Assembly: GCF_009296025.1 (NCBI RefSeq)
Contig: NZ_CP045178.1
Span: forward strand, 4,340,001-4,404,000
Length of the DNA: 64,000 nucleotides
Source: Streptomyces tsukubensis
GTDB lineage: Bacteria > Actinomycetota > Actinomycetes > Streptomycetales > Streptomycetaceae
Reading direction: 5' to 3'
The notes beneath the pieces are model-generated. The model did not search any database, was not told where the DNA came from, and saw only the letters and a list, made by a program, of their open reading frames with translations. Positions 17,673 to 26,147 of this stretch are shown here, in pieces. Numbering within the stretch: position 1 is the first letter of the stretch; the number at the start of each line of letters is the position of its first letter. A program made the translations under genes and the position numbers.

Positions 17673-18227
17673 TCACTGTGCGTCCGACTTGGGGTTGTAC
17701 GTCGTTGCCTTCACGGGCAGTTCGGCGTCGACGGCGCCGGAGTGGCTGAAGTGAAGGGTCACCGCCACCCTTTCGCCGAGCTTCGGCTTGTGGGTGAGCT
17801 TTTCGAACATGAGGTGGTTGCCACCGCGCCTGAAGTCGAGGGTGCCGTCACCGGGGACCTCGAAGGAGTCCTGCTGGCGCATGGTGCCGTTCTTGGTGGA
17901 GTGCAGCGTGACGGCGGGCGAGATCTTGGAGGTGACCGAGGTCAGCTTGTCGTCGCTGCCACCGGAGTTGCTGATGAGGAGGAATCCGGCCGCCATGTCG
18001 CCGCTCACGGGCTGCGGCATGTAGCCGCCGCTGACCTGGATCCGCGCCGGCGACTCGTGGTCGCCGCCGCAGCCGGCCAGGGCGAGCCCCGCGGTCAGCG
18101 CCAGCCCCGCGGCCGTCACGGCGCGCACCCGGGCCGCCCCGGGCCCGCGGGGCGCCGTACGCCCGCGGGTCGGCACGCCTCCAGGGGCCGCCGTACGCCC
18201 GCGCTCCAGCGCGCGCCCGCGCGTCAC
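17673..18227 (-). CDS. ecuC: ECuC: PCu(A)C-type copper chaperone lipoprotein
   Basis: The 184-residue lipoprotein has lipobox LALAGC (Cys53) after an Arg-rich N-terminus. The PCuAC domain carries His109, Met116, His138 and Met140 (GGNHLMF), which fit the His/Met Cu(I) site of the family; the spacing Met116-His138-x-Met140 is the canonical one. The GTG at 18227 overlaps the sco stop as GTGA. In the S. lividans orthologue, ECuC hands Cu(I) to Sco outside the membrane. The long Arg-rich leader may mean the true start is an internal codon closer to the hydrophobic segment. Confidence 0.9.
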   Translation of the reverse strand: MTRGRALERGRTAAPGGVPTRGRTAPRGPGAARVRAVTAAGLALTAGLALAGCGGDHESPARIQVSGGYMPQPVSGDMAAGFLLISNSGGSDDKLTSVTSKISPAVTLHSTKNGTMRQQDSFEVPGDGTLDFRRGGNHLMFEKLTHKPKLGERVAVTLHFSHSGAVDAELPVKATTYNPKSDAQ

Positions 18228-18886
18228 GGACGCTCACCCTTGACGATCTTGGGAAGGTCCTTGGTGTAGTCGTCGGCCGTCGCGTCCTCGCCGTACATGA
18301 CATAGCCGCCGTCGGTCTTCGGGGAGAAGGCGACGACCTGGGTCCCGTGCGTCGAGACGGTCTTGCCGTTCTTGTCCTTGTGCGTCGGCTCGACGCTGAT
18401 GCCGAGCTTGCGCGCGCTGGCCTGGATGGTGGCGAAGTCGCCGGTCAGGCCCGTGAAGTCGGGGTCCTGGCCCTTGAGCCACTTGCCGAGCGCCTCGGGG
18501 GTGTCGCGCTTGGGGTCGGTCGTCACGAAGACGACCTGGAGCTTCTTCTGCTCGGCTGCGGGCAGCTTCTTCGCCGCGATGGCGATGTTGCTCATCGTCA
18601 GCGGACAGACGTCGGGGCAGTTGGTGTACCCGAAGTAGACGAGCGTCGGCTTGCCCTTGGTCTTCTCCAGCAGGTCGTACTTCTTGCCGTGCGTGTCCTT
18701 CAGGACCATGTCCGGCTTCTTGAACGGCTGGTCGAGCACGGTCGCGGCCTTGTCGGAGCCGGGTTCCACGGAGACGTCGGAGACGGGCTTCTGGCTGTTG
18801 TCGTCGCTGTCACCACCCCCGCACGCCGACAGGGTCAGCGCGGCGGCGGCGAGCAGGGGGGCGGCGATGAGGATCTTCTTGCGCAT
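18224..18886 (-). CDS. sco: Sco1/SenC copper chaperone lipoprotein
   Basis: The 220-residue lipoprotein has lipobox LSAC (Cys22) and a thioredoxin-like Sco domain. The Cu-binding site is complete: Cys90 and Cys94 in YTNCPDVCPLT plus His180 in THGTQVV. Sco proteins deliver copper to the CuA centre of cytochrome oxidase and, in Streptomyces, to other extracytoplasmic cuproenzymes such as GlxA. It is the first gene of the sco-ecuC-copCD-dtpA unit and is coupled to ecuC by a 4-base overlap. A strong hairpin lies upstream, separating it from ycnI. Confidence 0.94.
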   Translation of the reverse strand: MRKKILIAAPLLAAAALTLSACGGGDSDDNSQKPVSDVSVEPGSDKAATVLDQPFKKPDMVLKDTHGKKYDLLEKTKGKPTLVYFGYTNCPDVCPLTMSNIAIAAKKLPAAEQKKLQVVFVTTDPKRDTPEALGKWLKGQDPDFTGLTGDFATIQASARKLGISVEPTHKDKNGKTVSTHGTQVVAFSPKTDGGYVMYGEDATADDYTKDLPKIVKGERP

Positions 18887-18917
18887 AGAAAAATGTCCCA
18901 GATGTGAAGGGGGAGGT

Positions 18918-19005
18918 ACGCACCGGGGTCGCGGTGGCCTCGGACGGACGGCCGGCCTCCGTACGGGCCTGCCGTCCTGTCCTCAGGGTGACGACCCCGG
19001 TGCGT
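18918..19005. terminator. Long hairpin between ycnI and sco
   Basis: Perfect 14-base arms ACGCACCGGGGTCG (18918-18931) and the complement (18992-19005) enclose a second imperfect stem (CCTCGGACGGACGGC against 18973-18988). No T-run follows. It fits a terminator or attenuator that lowers expression of the sco unit relative to ycnI. Confidence 0.55.
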
Positions 19006-19015
19006 GCCGGGTGGT

Positions 19016-19825
19016 TCAGACCGCGTCTGTGGTGGTGGAGCGCCTGCGGCCGGCCAGTACGCCGAACGCCACTCCTGCCACGCCGACGACGATGCCGACG
19101 ATTCCGAGGACGCGGGCCGTGGTGTCACTGCTGTCGGCGGCGGCTGTCTTCTGCGATCCCGAGCCCTTGTCGGAGTCGCCACCGGAGCCCTTGTCCGAAG
19201 CGGTGGAGTCCGAGCCCGAACCGTCGGAGGCGGGCGCCCCGTGGCTGTCGGCCGCGGGCGCCGAGAGCTTCAGCACGGGCGCCGGGTCCTCCGCGGCCTC
19301 GGTCCCGTCGGCCGCGGGCTCCTCGATCCAGCGCACCACCTCCTTGTTGGAGTAGGTCTGGAGTGCCTTGAACACCAACTGGTCGGCGTTCTCGGGGAGT
19401 TGGCCGACGGCGAGCGGGAACTGCTGGAACTGCCCCGGCCGCACGCCCTTGTCCTCGGCGGTCCAGGTGACCTTGGAGACGGCCTTCTTGATCGTCTCGC
19501 CGTGCATCTTGACCGGCTTGTCCAGCTCGGACTCGGTGGTCTTCACCTTCCAGCCGGGTACCGGCTGCGGCATGACCGACGCCAGCGGGTGGTCGGTCGG
19601 CAGGTTGACCTCAAGCTTGGTGGTCGAGGCGTCGTCACGCTCGTTGGGCACCTTGAAGCTGATGGTCGCGTAGCCGCCCTTGGCCGCCTCGCCGTTGGGC
19701 TGCACGGTGACGTGCGCGGACGCGGTGCCCGCGAGGACCAGGACGGCGGAGCCCGCGACGGCGCCGGCGAGGGCGATCCGTGACGGCTTCGGCGCGGACG
19801 GCTTCAGGACTGACAGAGCCTTCAT
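19016..19825 (-). CDS. ycnI: YcnI-family (DUF1775) copper-binding exported protein
   Basis: The 269-residue protein has a signal peptide ending TASA before His38, so the mature protein begins with His, the ligand of the monohistidine-brace Cu(II) site known in YcnI. The DUF1775 domain occupies about 38-165 and includes the VPNERDDASTTKLEVNLP segment. A Ser/Asp/Gly-rich stalk (205-240) leads to a C-terminal membrane helix and basic tail (IVGIVVGVAGVAFGVLAGRRR), so the protein is anchored outside the membrane. It sits upstream of sco and its family is usually linked with copC/copD. Confidence 0.92.
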   Translation of the reverse strand: MKALSVLKPSAPKPSRIALAGAVAGSAVLVLAGTASAHVTVQPNGEAAKGGYATISFKVPNERDDASTTKLEVNLPTDHPLASVMPQPVPGWKVKTTESELDKPVKMHGETIKKAVSKVTWTAEDKGVRPGQFQQFPLAVGQLPENADQLVFKALQTYSNKEVVRWIEEPAADGTEAAEDPAPVLKLSAPAADSHGAPASDGSGSDSTASDKGSGGDSDKGSGSQKTAAADSSDTTARVLGIVGIVVGVAGVAFGVLAGRRRSTTTDAV

Positions 19826-20159
19826 TTCGGTGACACTCCACTTTCAGCAGTGGGAACGGTGAGAGCCACGTGTGCGGACACACGGGCGTACGACCCGGCG
19901 CCGCCCCTGCCACGTCCGCGCCCCTCGCGACGGGGGCGGCCGCCCCGCTGTCCTGCGTCGTACGCACGCGCTCACCGGTGGTGCCGGAGCGGGACGCCGT
20001 GAGGCGGCCACAACGACGCCGGGTGCGCGGCGGAGGACGGACAGCGGACGGTGCACACGTCGCGTCGCGGCGCCCCACGGCCGTACGACACGGAGCCGTA
20101 CGGGAGACGGGGCGGGCGGCGGGAGCGGAGGCACGGCTGGGAGGCCGGGCTGTGAATCG
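19826..20159. other. Region upstream of ycnI
   Basis: This 334-base gap holds the ycnI start region, with GTGGAGTG 12 bases before its ATG. No promoter motif, CsoR-type operator or gene could be supported. Confidence 0.4.
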
Positions 20160-21017
20160 TCAGGCTGCGAGAGAGAACGCGTGGGCGGCCGGAGGCCCGC
20201 GCCTGATCACCGTGTGCTGAAGGTCGGCGGTGTGCGGTCCCGGCGGGGCCGGTTCGTCCCCGCCACAACCGTGGGGGCCGAGCAGATCCGTCGTGGCGGG
20301 CAGCCCCGTACGCGACACGAGCACCAGGACGAGCGCCGCACGCAGCGACCGCAGCAGCGCCGTCGCGGCGAGGGCGTCGGCGCCCTGCGCGGAGATCCGC
20401 ACCAGCCGGAAGAGGGCCAGTTCGCCGCGGCGCAGCAGCCAGCCGGCCACCAGCGCGGCGAGGAGGTGGCCAAGGAACATGGGGAGGGACGGCAGCAGCG
20501 ACATCGACATGCCGTGCCCGCCGCCCACGTCACCGGCCCGGCCGAGCAGGCCGAGGGCGTCACCGGTGTGCGCCTGCGAGGAGGCGGCCGAACCAGCGGC
20601 GTCCGCGGTGTCGGCACCGGCCGTGGCCAGGATCTTGTGTGCCTGCACGGGGCTGAGCGCCGAGGCCCCCGCCCCGCACACCAGCCGCGCCGCGCGTTCG
20701 GTGGCGGAAAGGCCCGCGGGCCGGGCGCCGCCCATGGCCATGCCGTGCTGGCCGAGCCCGAAGAGGGCGTGCAGTCCGACCTGGCCGACGGCGAGCAGCG
20801 CGGCGATCCCGGGCAGCGACCGCTCGCGCCCGGCGAGCGGGGCGGCGACCGCGAGGACGAGTGCGCATCCGACGCCCAGCGACCAGAGCGGGATGGCCAC
20901 GTCGGAAGCGAGGATGTGCCCTGCCGCGGACAACACGACACAGACCGCGGTGAACACCGCGGCCCTCAGCAGCCGGAGGTCGGCTCCGGCGCGCGCGCGT
21001 CCGTGGGTGGTTGGCAT
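20160..21017 (-). CDS. His/Met-rich integral membrane protein, probably copper-related
   Basis: The 285-residue protein has about five hydrophobic segments (for example VFTAVCVVLSAAGHILAS, VGCALVLAVAAPLA and MFLGHLLAALVAGWLL). Loops facing the exterior carry GLGQHGMAMGG and GGGHGMSMSLLP, clusters of His and Met typical of copper-binding loops. The C-terminal ~40 residues include CGGDEP and histidines. I do not recognise a named family. It sits on the same strand as ycnI and sco, which supports a role in copper handling; this is inference. Confidence 0.65.
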   Translation of the reverse strand: MPTTHGRARAGADLRLLRAAVFTAVCVVLSAAGHILASDVAIPLWSLGVGCALVLAVAAPLAGRERSLPGIAALLAVGQVGLHALFGLGQHGMAMGGARPAGLSATERAARLVCGAGASALSPVQAHKILATAGADTADAAGSAASSQAHTGDALGLLGRAGDVGGGHGMSMSLLPSLPMFLGHLLAALVAGWLLRRGELALFRLVRISAQGADALAATALLRSLRAALVLVLVSRTGLPATTDLLGPHGCGGDEPAPPGPHTADLQHTVIRRGPPAAHAFSLAA

Positions 21018-21334
21018 GGCGGAGCCATCATCGCACTGGGCGTACGCCTCGGGTACGGCAGGTCCACAAGGTCGGGATCGTCATGCTCCGTGGTGAAGAG
21101 ACCCGTCCCGCGCCGGTTCCTGAGGCCACGACCGCGGGGAGCGCACACGCGCCGCACACGGCCGCTCCCACGGCGCGCGAGCACCGGCGCACGCCGGTCA
21201 TGGACGCGCGGTGTGCCGTCGTGCGCCCACGTCACTTCGGCCGTATGGGCGTCTTCGCCTCAACTGTGCGCTTACGCGGGGACCCGGGCGGCAATACGTA
21301 TCGATATGTCGAGCCGGGCCCAGGAGGCTGGTGC
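21018..21334. other. Divergent promoter region
   Basis: This 317-base gap separates the membrane protein gene (minus) from the ATPase gene (plus). A short AT-rich island AATACGTATCGATATG (21293-21308) is the best candidate for promoter elements of the rightward gene; assignment is tentative. Confidence 0.35.
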
Positions 21335-21793
21335 ATGAGCATCTGGTGGTCACTCCATTTGCGGCGCGAGGCCGCGAGCGTGCCGTTGGCCAGACGGCTG
21401 CTGCTCGGCGCTATGGACACGGCCGGTGTCGACCCCGACATCTCCTACGACTTGTCGGTCGCCCTCACGGAGGCGTGTGCCAACGCGGTCGAACACGGCG
21501 GCGTGGGCACGGGCGTCACCGGTGGCGCCGCGGGGCACTTCCGGGTGGCGGTCTGTCTCGACGACGAGCGCTGCCACATCGAGGTCACCGACTCGGGCCC
21601 CGGCTTCCCCGGTCTGCGCGGGGCGAAGCGCAGACGGGCGTCGGAGCGGGACGAGAACGGCAGAGGCCTCTGCCTCATCGAAAAACTCGCCGACCACGTC
21701 CATTTCGGCAACAAGCCGGGCAGGGGCGGCGCCGTGGTCAGCTTCGACAAGATCCTCAAGTGGCGTGCGGACGCGCCGCTCATCGCCTCGTAG
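21335..21793 (+). CDS. Standalone RsbW-like ATP-binding protein
   Basis: The 152-residue protein is a lone histidine-kinase-like ATPase domain of the anti-sigma/RsbW group. The N-box is SVALTEACANAVEH (Glu46, Asn50), the G1 box TDSGPGFPG and the G2 box GRGLCLIEKLAD. ATG 21335 follows CAGGAGG by 7 bases. Streptomyces have dozens of such proteins, acting as anti-sigma factors or anti-anti-sigma kinases. No sigma or STAS partner is adjacent; a PP2C-like gene lies 2 kb away. Confidence 0.88.
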   Translation: MSIWWSLHLRREAASVPLARRLLLGAMDTAGVDPDISYDLSVALTEACANAVEHGGVGTGVTGGAAGHFRVAVCLDDERCHIEVTDSGPGFPGLRGAKRRRASERDENGRGLCLIEKLADHVHFGNKPGRGGAVVSFDKILKWRADAPLIAS

Positions 21794-22089
21794 GCGCATC
21801 TCCTCGGACGGCCCCGGCCGGCACTGTCGCCCCGGTCGGCACCGTCGTTCGGCCCGGTCGGCACCGTCGCTCGACCCGGCCCGCCCTTTCGCGGCGGAGT
21901 ACGACAAGAGCCAGGAACCGGAACCTCTCCGGCGCCCGGCTCTCGTGGCGGCTCCCGAGTCCGCTCCCGAGTCCGCTCCCGCGCGGAAAGCGGCGCGCGG
22001 AAAACGGCGCGCGGAAAACGGCGCACGGAGGCGGGCGGAACCCGACCCTCCGGCCGTGCCCGCCCGATCCCCGGCCTTTGAGCCCGGTC
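21794..22089. repeat. Short direct repeats between convergent genes
   Basis: The 296-base convergent gap contains repeated CCCGGTCGGCACCGTCG units (21829-21866), three TCCGCTCCC[G]AG copies (21957-21985) and three GGCGCGCGGAAAAC-like copies (21991-22025). No gene or clear terminator is supported. Confidence 0.5.
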
Positions 22090-23571
22090 TCAGCCCTTGA
22101 GCCCGGCCATCCACGCCTCGACCTCGTCGGAACGGCGCGGCAGCCCCGCGGACAGGTTCTTGTTGCCGTCGGACGTGACCAGGATGTCGTCCTCGATCCT
22201 GACGCCGATGCCCCGGTACTCGGCCGGCACGGTCAGGTCGTCGGCCTGGAAGTACAGTCCGGGCTCCACCGTCAGGCACATGCCGGGCTCCAGCGTCGCG
22301 TCGACGTACGTCTCGGTGCGCGCGACCGCGCAGTCGTGGACGTCCATGCCGAGCATGTGGCCGGTGCCGTGCAGGGTCCAGCGCCGCTGGAGCCCCAGTT
22401 CGAGCACGCGCTCCACCGGGCCCTCGACCAGGCCCCACTCGACGAGCTTCGTGGCCAGTACCCGCTGGGCCGCGTCGTGGAAGTCGCGGTACTTGGCGCC
22501 CGGCCTCACCGCGGCGATGCCGGCCTCCTGGGCCTCGTACACCGCGTCGTAGATCTTCCGCTGAAGCTCGGTGTAGGTGCCGTCGACGGGCAGGGTACGG
22601 GTGACGTCGGCGGTGTACAGGGAGTGCGTCTCCACGCCGGCGTCGAGCAGCAGCAGGTCGCCGGAGCGGACCGGGCCGTCGTTGCGCACCCAGTGCAGGG
22701 TGCAGGCGTGCGCGCCGGACGCGCAGATCGAGCCGTAGCCGATGTCGTTGCCCTCGACGCGGGCGCGCAGGAAGAAGGTGCCCTCGATGTAACGCTCGGA
22801 CGTGGCCCGCGCCTTGTCGAGGACCTTCACGACGTCCTCGAAGCCGCGCACGGTCGAGTCGACGGCCTTCTGGAGCTCGCCGGTCTCGTAGTCGTCCTTG
22901 AGCAGCCGAGCCTCGGAGAGGTGGACCCGCAGCTCCTCGTCGCGCTCGGCGGTGACCTTGTCGGCCAGGGCCGCCTCGATGCCCGCGTCGTGGCCGCGCA
23001 CCGCGCGGGCGGGCCCGGTGGCCTCGCGCAGCGCCGTCGGCAGCTCGCGCACGTCCTTGGCGGGGAGCCCGAGCACCTGCTCGGCCTCGGCCAGCGAGTG
23101 CCTGCGGCCGACCCACAGTTCGCCCTGGCCGTCGAGCCAGAACTCGCCGTTCTCCCGGTTGGAGCGCGGCAGCAGATAGACGGTGGCGTCGTGGCCCGAG
23201 GCGGTCGGCTCCAGGACCAGCACGCCGTCCTGGGTCTGGTCGCCGGTCAGGTACGCGTACTCGACGGAGGCACGGAAGGCGTACTCGGTGTCGTTGGAGC
23301 GGGTCTTCAGGTTGCCCGCGGGGATCACCAGGCGTTCACCGGGGAAGCGCGCGGAGAGCGCGGCGCGGCGACGGGCGGTGTGCCCGGCCTGCTCGATCGG
23401 TTCGAGGCCGTGCAGCTCGGTGTCGGCCCAGCCGGACTGCATGCTCGCCGCCAGCTCGTCGGACACGGCGGGGTAGAGGCCGTTCTTCCGTGGCTTGATC
23501 GGCTCGTCCTCGACCTCCTCGGGCTCCACGCCCTCCGGGGTCTCTGAGAGCTGCTGGGCGCCGTCCTGCAT
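22090..23571 (-). CDS. pepP: Xaa-Pro aminopeptidase (aminopeptidase P)
   Basis: The 493-residue cytoplasmic metallopeptidase removes N-terminal residues before proline. The N-terminal AMP_N domain spans about 30-190. The pita-bread catalytic domain has metal ligands in LLLDAGVE and YTADVTRTL (two Asp), HGTGHMLGMDVHD (His), TVEPGLY (Glu) and IGVRIEDD (Glu). Length is normal for the bacterial AMP-P group. The first 25 residues are acidic and probably disordered. It stands alone. Confidence 0.95.
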   Translation of the reverse strand: MQDGAQQLSETPEGVEPEEVEDEPIKPRKNGLYPAVSDELAASMQSGWADTELHGLEPIEQAGHTARRRAALSARFPGERLVIPAGNLKTRSNDTEYAFRASVEYAYLTGDQTQDGVLVLEPTASGHDATVYLLPRSNRENGEFWLDGQGELWVGRRHSLAEAEQVLGLPAKDVRELPTALREATGPARAVRGHDAGIEAALADKVTAERDEELRVHLSEARLLKDDYETGELQKAVDSTVRGFEDVVKVLDKARATSERYIEGTFFLRARVEGNDIGYGSICASGAHACTLHWVRNDGPVRSGDLLLLDAGVETHSLYTADVTRTLPVDGTYTELQRKIYDAVYEAQEAGIAAVRPGAKYRDFHDAAQRVLATKLVEWGLVEGPVERVLELGLQRRWTLHGTGHMLGMDVHDCAVARTETYVDATLEPGMCLTVEPGLYFQADDLTVPAEYRGIGVRIEDDILVTSDGNKNLSAGLPRRSDEVEAWMAGLKG

Positions 23572-23713
23572 GGGCTGTCTCCTCGTTTACGACACTGGAC
23601 CCCGTCCATCGTACGGTCGTACGGACGCGTGGCCAGGGCCTGCGGGCGCGCGCGGGGAGACCGTCACCCGCGCCGGAGCGCACGCCCCCCAGTGGACCGC
23701 GAAACGGGAGGCC

Positions 23714-25591
23714 TCAGGCGAAACAGGCTGTGAGGAGCACCACGTCGTCCCCGGTCCTTTCGGCCACCCCGTCCGGCAGGACCGTCCGCAGTACGTGGTC
23801 GGTGATGCCGGCGGGGTCGTCCCGCAGCCGCTTCGGTACGCTCGCCGCCGCCGCGTGCAGGCGGGCGAAGGCGCGGTCCGTGGAGTCGCCCGCGCCGTGC
23901 AGCAGGCCGTCGCTGTAGAAGAGGACACTTTCGCCCGGCTCCGCGTGGATCTCGACGCTCGGCGCCTCCCAGCAAGCCAGCATGTTGAGCGGCGCGGAGA
24001 GCGTGGTCTCCACGAACTCGGTCCTGCGCTCCCCGATGATCAGCGGTGGACTGTGCCCCGCGCCCGCCATCACGATCTTGCGGGAGCCCGGCTCGCAGTA
24101 GGCGAAGAGAGCGGTGGCGCTGCGGGCGGGCTCGGTCAGCCGCAGCAGCAGTTCCAGATCGGACAGGACGGCGACGGGGTCCTCGCCCTCCATCACCGCG
24201 TACGCCCGCAGTGAGGCCCGCAGCCGTCCCATGGCGGCGGTCGCGCCGGGCCCGGAACCTGTGACGGAACCGACGGCGAGGCCGAGTGCTCCCTCGGGCA
24301 GCGCCAGCGCGTCGTACCAGTCGCCGCCCCCGCGTACGCCGGGGCGGTGCCGGGCCGCTAGGCGTACGCCTGTCATCCGGGGCAGGCCCCCCGGGAGGAG
24401 TTCGGCGCGCAGCTCCGACACGGCGCTGCGGGTCCTGCCCAGTTCGAGCAGGCGGGCGAGGTGCCCCGCGGCGAAGCGGGTGTAGAGGCCGGCCAGGTGC
24501 CGCTGGCGTTCGGCGGGCTCGGCGGGTTCCTCGTAGAGCCAGACGACAGAACCGAGCCCGGCGGACGGGACGGCGCCGGGGCAGGGGGGCGGGGAAGCGC
24601 CCGCCGATCCGGCGCCCGAGCCCGCTCGGGAGTCCGTTTCCGCGCCCCCGTCCGCTTCCGCGCTCCTGTCCGCTTCCGGTCCCGTGCCCGCCTCAGGTCC
24701 CGTGCCCGTTTCCGTTCCCGCGCGCGGACCGCCTTCGGTGCGCGCACCGGCTTCGGTGACCAGCGGCACCGTATAACTCGCGGCGAAACCGACGTGCAGA
24801 GCGACCTGGCGGTGGCGGGCGCCCAGACTCTCCTCGGCCAGCAGGTCGGGTCGGGCGACGGGGCTCTCGGTGAACGGGTCGGTCGCCGCGCCCCCCTGCG
24901 CTCCGGCGTATCCGGCGTATCCGGTGCCTCTTCCGGCGCTGCCAGTGCTGCCAGTGGTCCCAGCGCCGGAAGTTGTTCCCGTGCTGTCAGTGGTCCCAGC
25001 GCTGCCCGTGGTTCCCCTGCTGCCTGTGGTTCCGGTGTTCGCGGCGCGGGAGATCGCGCCGCGCGAGCCCGCGTATCCGGGCACGGTCTCGATCTCGCCG
25101 AGTTCGGCGCGGGTCAGCCCGAGCCCGAGTGTGCGGTCGGGGCCGAGGCCGTCGGCGGGCTCCAGCCTGACGAGCCCCCGGCCCGCGCCGACCAGTGCGC
25201 CACCGGCGCGCAGCAGCTCGTGCAGCGCGTCGTCGAGTGTGCGGGTGCGCGCCAAGCGCTCGGTGAGCTCGTGCAGGGTGGTGAGGTCGGAGACCCAGCC
25301 GGCCAGCCGGTCCTGGAGGACGGTTCCCGTGCCGGGGGCGCCGAGGCCGTGGGCGCTGGAGGAGGACGGAGCGGAGAGAGGGGCAGGCGACCCCGCGTGT
25401 CGGCCGGCGGAGGCGTGATTCTGGGTGGGGGAAGGAACAGGTGAGTCGATTCCCGCCACTTTCGGAAGGCGCGGAGGGTTCATGTTTTCCCGCTTTCCCG
25501 CCGGCGCGTATTGCTCAATAGCATCGCGAACCCCCATGTTGTGCTGCGCCGGTGGCATTGTCTCCACACTTACACGCACTCGGGATGACAT
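23714..25591 (-). CDS. PP2C/SpoIIE-type phosphatase with GAF-like domain; one metal ligand missing
   Basis: From ATG 25591 the protein has 625 residues. A GAF-like sensory domain (about 95-290) is interrupted by Gly/Thr/Ser repeats (185-235). An acidic Glu/Ala/Gly linker follows (285-335). The C-terminal PP2C-type domain keeps GGDWYDA (Asp424), AGAGHSPPL, YSDGL and the final GDDVVLL. The GDVxGHG motif, however, reads GSVTGSG (441-447), so a metal-binding Asp and a His are both Ser. Such proteins dephosphorylate anti-anti-sigma factors in partner switching. Catalysis here may be weak or lost. Alternative starts exist at 25657 and 25558; the first 35 codons are AT-richer than the rest. Confidence 0.8.
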   Translation of the reverse strand: MSSRVRVSVETMPPAQHNMGVRDAIEQYAPAGKRENMNPPRLPKVAGIDSPVPSPTQNHASAGRHAGSPAPLSAPSSSSAHGLGAPGTGTVLQDRLAGWVSDLTTLHELTERLARTRTLDDALHELLRAGGALVGAGRGLVRLEPADGLGPDRTLGLGLTRAELGEIETVPGYAGSRGAISRAANTGTTGSRGTTGSAGTTDSTGTTSGAGTTGSTGSAGRGTGYAGYAGAQGGAATDPFTESPVARPDLLAEESLGARHRQVALHVGFAASYTVPLVTEAGARTEGGPRAGTETGTGPEAGTGPEADRSAEADGGAETDSRAGSGAGSAGASPPPCPGAVPSAGLGSVVWLYEEPAEPAERQRHLAGLYTRFAAGHLARLLELGRTRSAVSELRAELLPGGLPRMTGVRLAARHRPGVRGGGDWYDALALPEGALGLAVGSVTGSGPGATAAMGRLRASLRAYAVMEGEDPVAVLSDLELLLRLTEPARSATALFAYCEPGSRKIVMAGAGHSPPLIIGERRTEFVETTLSAPLNMLACWEAPSVEIHAEPGESVLFYSDGLLHGAGDSTDRAFARLHAAAASVPKRLRDDPAGITDHVLRTVLPDGVAERTGDDVVLLTACFA

Positions 25592-26147
25592 GTCCAGTAT
25601 TGTCCTGTCGGAATTCCTGGTGTCCGCTCCGTATGGACCCCGCCGACCTCGTTGCACGCCCTACTCGCGGCTCCGGGATTTCGCCGTCCGTTGAGGGTGT
25701 GGCCACTGTTGTTGAATGGCTGGAAAGTGGTCTTGGTAGGGCCTCATTGGGGTCGACTGTTCGCGTTCGACCGGGTGCGGCTTGCCGGGTGAACGACGCG
25801 GAAGAGCGTCACAGCGGTCGGTTGGGGTACGTACTCGGTGAGAACCGGGGGCAGTTGGGACCGGACCGGAACCCGGTAGCGGGCCCCGACGTCTCTACCG
25901 GCGAGACCGTGCTCCGCCCTTCCGCGGCGGAGACGGGGCCAGAATCAACTCGGGACGAGAAGCGCCAGGCATCGCCACCCCCCGCCACGTTCAACGCTCG
26001 GCCTCCGGGGTTCCCCATGCCTCCAGGCTGGGGTGTGATGCGCCATCGTGTATGCCCCTCTTGCACGCCCATCTTGTACGCACAGTGAAGCGATCCACAC
26101 AGATCAGTTGTGGTTCCTCGGCGTTCAACGGAAAGGAACGAGCGCTC
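25592..26147. other. Non-coding divergent region, AT-richer than average
   Basis: This 556-base gap lies between the PP2C gene and the Prim-Pol-like gene. It includes a 6-base-arm hairpin GGTCGA/TCGACC near 25753-25774 and imperfect inverted repeats around 26000-26035. AAAGGAA before 26148 is the ribosome-binding site of the next gene. Open frames here lack start signals and were not accepted. Confidence 0.4.

Noticed and set aside
25552..26088. 178-codon frame before the Prim-Pol-like gene
   Set aside because: No start signal, no family resemblance, and composition typical of non-coding DNA in this window.
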